In this document: in pieces, positions 59,652-64,000 of the stretch
How positions within the stretch are numbered: the first letter of the stretch is position 1
Layout: the number at the start of each line of letters is the position of its first letter
Assembly (NCBI GenBank): GCA_030562195.1
Contig: CM060200.1
Coordinates: forward strand, 5,456,001-5,520,000
From: Nipponacmea schrenckii
Lineage: Eukaryota > Mollusca > Gastropoda > Lottiidae
Direction: 5' to 3'
DNA: 64,000 nucleotides
Notes under the pieces: generated by a model
Database searches by the model: none
Seen by the model: the letters and a program-made list of their open reading frames with translations, nothing else
What the model was told of the DNA's origin: nothing
Made by a program: the position numbers and the translations under genes

Positions 59652-59885
59652 TGCATAGGATGCAGTCGTACAATTTAATCATCATAAGTTGCAGTTTTTT
59701 TTTATATTTGACATAAGTTCCAGTTGTTAAATTTAATTTATCACAGTTCGCCGCCCCCCCCCCCCTCAACTTTTTTTTTTTGATATAGCCTATAGGTTCC
59801 AGTTATCAATCTAATTTGACATAAGTTGCAGTCCCACAATTTATCTGTCTTAGTGCTAGGTTCCAGTCATATAATTTATTTATAC
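59652..59885 (+). repeat. 29-bp minisatellite, right part (degenerate)
   Basis: Copies such as GATGCAGTCGTACAATTTA and AAGTTGCAGTCCCACAATTTA continue the array beyond the insertion. A poly-C tract lies at about 59755. Confidence 0.75.
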
Positions 59886-59887
59886 AG

Positions 59888-60070
59888 GATTATGCCAGAA
59901 CAGTGAAATTAGTATACCCTTTTTTCAATTTCCAACGGATCTTTAACCTATCGTGTATACTGACAAGGGGAAACGGGGCAGAAAAATCTTAAGTTATTTT
60001 CGACAATGCCGGAATTGAACCCTAGACCTCCAGTTTTTAACAAACAAGCTCTGGGCCATCTTGGCTCCCT
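59888..60070 (-). mobile_element. Truncated tRNA-derived SINE
   Basis: On the minus strand the head contains a box B-like GGTCTAGGGTTCAATTCC, and the body has CCCCGTTTCCCCTTGTCAGT and TTAAAGATCCGTTGGAAATT. An internal part of the body is deleted relative to the 54.6-kb copy. Confidence 0.65.
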
Positions 60071-60316
60071 ATAACTGAGATTGTAAATGGAATCAACTCA
60101 ATCAAACAATTAGAGAGGAAGATTCTTCGCGATCACTGAACTTTTTGGCTTTGTTCTTGGTAAGACAGTCAAATCAATTCTAAACAAAAATTCGAAATGA
60201 TCTGAAAATGGTTAAGTTTCAATTGAAATCAAAATAAAGCTCAAAATTAATTTAGTTATATTGGGTAGGACTGGCACAATATCACAAAATAAAAGTTTCG
60301 ACAACATTCATTTAGC

Positions 60317-60700
60317 ACCATCAAAAGTAAATATGTCATCGTGTAATATCATCAATAGCAAATATACCATCGTGTAATACCATCAATAGCAAATATACCA
60401 TCGTGTAATACCATCAATAGCAAATATACCATCGTGTAATACCATCAATAGCAAATATACCATCGTGTAATACCATCAATAGCAAATATACCATCGTGTA
60501 ATACCATCAATAGCAAATATACCATCGTGTAATACCATCAATAGCAAATATACCATCGTGTAATACCATCAATAGCAAATATACCATCGTGTAATACCAT
60601 CAATAGCAAATATACCATCGTGTAATACCATCAATAGCAAATATACCATCGTGTAATACCATCAATAGCAAATATACCATCGTGTAATACCATCAATAGC
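60317..60700 (+). repeat. 31-bp minisatellite, about 12 near-identical copies
   Basis: The unit contains ACCATCAATAGCAAATATA and CCATCGTGTAAT. Eleven copies appear identical and only the first differs, which points to recent expansion or homogenisation. Confidence 0.95.
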
Positions 60701-61513
60701 ATTCCTACTAGATTTGGATTGAATATCTAATGATTCATTGATTCACCACGGAGTTTTTTTCTTAAATCAAGAACATCAAAAGATAGGAAGTGGATAAATA
60801 TTCAAACATCAGAATTTAGTTCAAGGCCATTCCCGTCCTCAATAGAACAACTCTTTCCAGTTGGTGAATCAAGCCTCTGGTCATTTGACCGCTTTGCTTA
60901 GAACAATCCTCTTCATTTACATATCTTCAGGCTAATATACAGCAATCCAATTGATCCTGTATAATGTCTTTTCACTTCTGACATTTGCATAGCCTTTGGT
61001 GATAAAGTGATTTTAAATATCACTAGCACATGACATCAGTGTTCAAAATTTGGCATGAATTAGATCATAAGAATTATGTCAGTAATTCTTTAAATAATGT
61101 AGGATTGTTCTAACCTTAGGTCATCATTAATTGGTATAATACTCAAACCATTAACAAGTGCATGTGGCCCAATTATTAATCTGTAACTATATTTTGAGAT
61201 AACATTTGTCTGAAATGAAGATAGTAACAAAAGTAAAAATTCTTCAATATTTGTCCTTGTAAAGTTGATTGTAATGCAAATAAAATTTAATGTTTCAAAA
61301 AGGGATTTATTTGTGTAAAATACCAAATCCCTATAGAATTATCAAAGGTATAACCACTCATAGCAAGGTTTGGAAATTATAAAACAACCATAATATAGGT
61401 AATGTGACAATTTAGATATTGTCATTGCAAAATAGATCTTGTTTGTAATTATGTACCTACTTCTTAATCTTGGTGAAATTTATGGTTAATGGTAAATAAT
61501 TGAAATGGCAATG

Positions 61514-61575
61514 AAATAAATGGAGTTTTACATCCTACTCTTCTGCGCCAAATGAGTTAATGACTGTATGCTGCA
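61514..61575 (-). mobile_element. SINE tail fragment
   Basis: It contains AATGGAGTTTTACATCCTAC and CTTCTGCGCC, matching the 3' end of the 54.6-kb SINE. Confidence 0.5.
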
Positions 61576-61599
61576 ATCGAGTTTTCTATTTCATCTCAA

Positions 61600-62936
61600 G
61601 AAGGTAATAAGTAGGTGATACTTTAGTCACAGTTTTTTTTATGAAGGATTATAAATATCTACATAAAATACACCTTGTTCATAAATTCAAAATCTATATT
61701 TATCCCAATATTCTTTATAAATGTGCAGTAAAATAAAGTAAAGTTGTACAACAGGATCTATCAAGCCACTTCCTCAATTGCATGACAAGTACCTATTGAA
61801 CTTTTCAGTTCAGAAATAGTGGTCAGGGGTCATGAAGATAAAAGAATGAAGTAATTAATTAAATGAAAGTATGTGATCATGTATTCATACTAAGTGTCAT
61901 GTCCTAATTGTACCAGAGCAAGCATAAGTTGTTAACCTTGATAAAGATTGCCAATAGCCATATTGTATGTCTAGTTCTACAGTACCTCAGGTGACTATTA
62001 AATGTCAATATTGTCATCAACCTGCATACTACGACATAGAAAATATACATTACACTGAAATTATTTTATTCGATATTTACTACCAAACTTCATGAGTTTA
62101 ATGTAACAAGACAGAAATAGAAAAAGAAAGTCAGAAAGATCTATATTTTACCAAGATAAGCACAAAGGTTTGAAAGTCCCTGGTGACCATGGCTATGGCT
62201 AGCATGATCATAACATTGGATGACATCAGATAGATTTCAGCACTTATTATTTAATACTTAACACCTACTGTTATCATAAAAGAAAGTGTTATTAGATCCT
62301 TGTATAGATATTTCAGTCACTTATCATAACTCAATGCTTCAGCTATTTTTACACTTTTGCTGTGCCTTTTATTAGGAATTATTACACTGGAGGTCTTAAA
62401 GAGACAAATTTGCCATTTGTTTAAACAATCATACTCTAGTCCCAGAAACGGGAGTTAAGGCTATGCTTTTCAGTAATAGCATTCATAGCTTATTGTTTCA
62501 ATTCAAATTCAAATCAACACTTTTTTAGAATTATCAGCACTTAAAGTCCAAACAAATTCTGTTTAAATCATTTTTGAACAAATTATGTGATTTTTGTGTA
62601 TTCCTATTATTTCTGAAAACTATTTAAATATATCAAAGACCCATAACATTAATGGTGAATCTGTCGCTTCAGGTCCAGTACAATAAGCTTATTAATTTTA
62701 ATAGCACATCATATATAGAACAAAGGAGAGAATAATATTTACATGTACATTATATAGTACAGTTTAATCTATAATTTTCTTATATATAAATTACATACTT
62801 CATCACACTTCTTTTATATGACCAATTTAGTATATTTATTACAAAATGTACAATAGTGTTTATTTGTAGCACCATGATTTTAAGTAACAGTCTTCGTGCG
62901 AATTGAAACATCCAATTTTTAAGTTATATGAGATGC
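61600..62936 (-). other. 3' flank of the partial gene
   Basis: It is AT-rich sequence with no supportable open frame. The portion nearest 62936 is probably the 3' UTR of the gene ending there. No repeat structure is obvious. Confidence 0.3.
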
Positions 62937-63118
62937 CTATTTTGCTGCTTCTTTATCCAACATTTCAAGATCTTCTGCAGTCATTGCAAAATCATCTTCC
63001 ATTTCATCTATATTAGATAACTGTGATGGTTTTACACCTTGACTATGATCTGACGGTGTATTTTGCTGTGAAGCTGAAACTCTGCGTACAATTGTTGGTG
63101 TTTTAGGAGTTACAGCAC
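62937..63118 (-). CDS. Last coding exon of an unrecognised gene (partial)
   Basis: An acceptor (TCTTCTAG) opens a 182-nt exon in phase 1 that ends with TAG. The encoded C-terminus begins GAVTPKTPTIVRRVSASQQ, continues through a Ser/Gln-rich stretch, and ends with an acidic segment, DEMEDDFAMTAEDLEMLDKE followed by AAK. TP and RRVS look like kinase-type phosphosites in a disordered tail. Upstream exons are not found between 63119 and 64000 and would lie beyond the right edge or be missed. The family is not identified. Confidence 0.6.
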
Positions 63119-63616
63119 CTAGAAGAGAGTACAATAATTCTAGAACTGGTCCTAGAAAAACTTACCTATACAAGGGGTTACTTATAGGCCTAGCTTACAA
63201 ATTATAGATATTTCTAGAAACAAGATCTAGGTTTTCCCGAAAGTTTAATGTTTCCATTTTGTTTTGTCTTGCCAATTTTTAAAACAATCCCTCAAGAATT
63301 AACAAAATAAAATCACAAGTAACTCAATCATATACACAAACAACTTACAAATCAAAGGGATATAACATAATATAATTTAACAGTTATTAGAGCTCAACTC
63401 TAGCTGTTTGTAATTCTTCAACAAAATTTTCTTTCAAATGCACTATAGAATATTATCATATCTTCCAGAATGTTATTCATTTTATCAACAATGACAATAT
63501 AATATTAGTTAAGCTGGAATTCAGCTGAATTTCTTTTAGAACTATATTCCTGAAATTCGGTTTAAGAGTTTATGCTAATTTACAACAAAAAGACCAATAT
63601 CAGGAACATTCAAGAA

Positions 63617-64000
63617 GATAGCTTGCCAGGCAAGGTAACATACGCCCACTGATAGCTTTGATTGTAAAAGTAAAAGTCCAATTACAGCTGGTTCCTGATT
63701 TACAGGAATTTTTTTCAGAATCATATCAAAATCAATAGGGGTCTTCCTTGGATGGTAATAAACAAATATACCAAGTTACAAAAAGATTCATAAAGAAATG
63801 GAGTCTCTACAGTGTCCACAAGCTTTTGTTTACAAACAGAACAATTTGAAATTCAAATCCAAGAATTCCAGGAATTTTTTTCGGAATCATACCAAAATCA
63901 ATAGGGGTCTTCATTGAATGATAATAAACATGTATACCAAGTTTCAAGAAAATCCAATGAAACCTGTAGTCTCCACAGTGTCCACAAACAATTATTGACA
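63617..64000 (+). repeat. Modular interspersed repeat, continues past the window
   Basis: The left end GCCAGGCAAGGTAACATACG is intact. AAAATCAATAGGGGTCTTC occurs twice with a spacing of about 170 bp, so two body units are visible before the window ends. Confidence 0.7.

Noticed and set aside
59405..59716. 103-codon plus-strand open frame
   Set aside because: It spans the GC-rich insertion and its internal duplication and has no protein-like features.

Overview
The window is eukaryotic nuclear DNA from an invertebrate, most likely a mollusc and perhaps a gastropod. The evidence is AT-rich sequence, genes split into many short exons with GT..AG introns of 0.1-9 kb, animal-specific gene families (RFX, GLIS, NDC1, TAX1BP3), several tRNA-headed SINE copies, and a dense family of modular interspersed repeats. 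The mollusc call rests partly on my recollection of the SINE body sequence and is an inference.

Layout: (1) 1-15.4 kb, minus strand: a complete RFX1/2/3-type winged-helix transcription factor, 17 coding exons whose splice phases all agree, 841 aa, with a possible non-coding first exon near 15.33-15.42 kb. (2) 17.8-24.4 kb, minus strand: a complete NDC1 (TMEM48) transmembrane nucleoporin, 15 coding exons, 583 aa. (3) 24.8-26.3 kb, plus strand: a TAX1BP3/Tip-1-like single-PDZ protein, 4 exons, 155 aa, head-to-head with NDC1 across 431 bp. (4) 32.3-52.5 kb, minus strand: a GLIS1/3-type five-zinc-finger Kruppel-like factor, 10 coding exons, about 1005 aa, converging on TAX1BP3. Its large third coding exon has one base too many to stay in frame. 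(5) 55.9-56.5 kb, plus strand: an intronless 181-aa orphan gene with a compact E-box/CRE/TATA promoter. (6) 62.9-63.1 kb, minus strand: the last coding exon of an unrecognised gene that may continue beyond the right edge. The remainder is intron, intergenic DNA and repeats: modular elements bounded by a CCAGGCAAGG end and a GTGGGC end, SINEs, MITE-like elements and several minisatellites.

The gene order may be the most notable feature. As I recall, human RFX3 neighbours GLIS3 on 9p24 and human NDC1 neighbours GLIS1 on 1p32. A window holding RFX, NDC1 and GLIS together would therefore resemble the arrangement before the vertebrate genome duplications, with each vertebrate copy keeping a different part. 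RFX and GLIS factors both act in cilium and endocrine-cell gene programmes, so the linkage may be functional as well as historical. Exon boundaries were worked out by hand from splice consensus, frame continuity and remembered family sequence; UTR ends, transcription starts and polyadenylation sites are mostly not determinable here.
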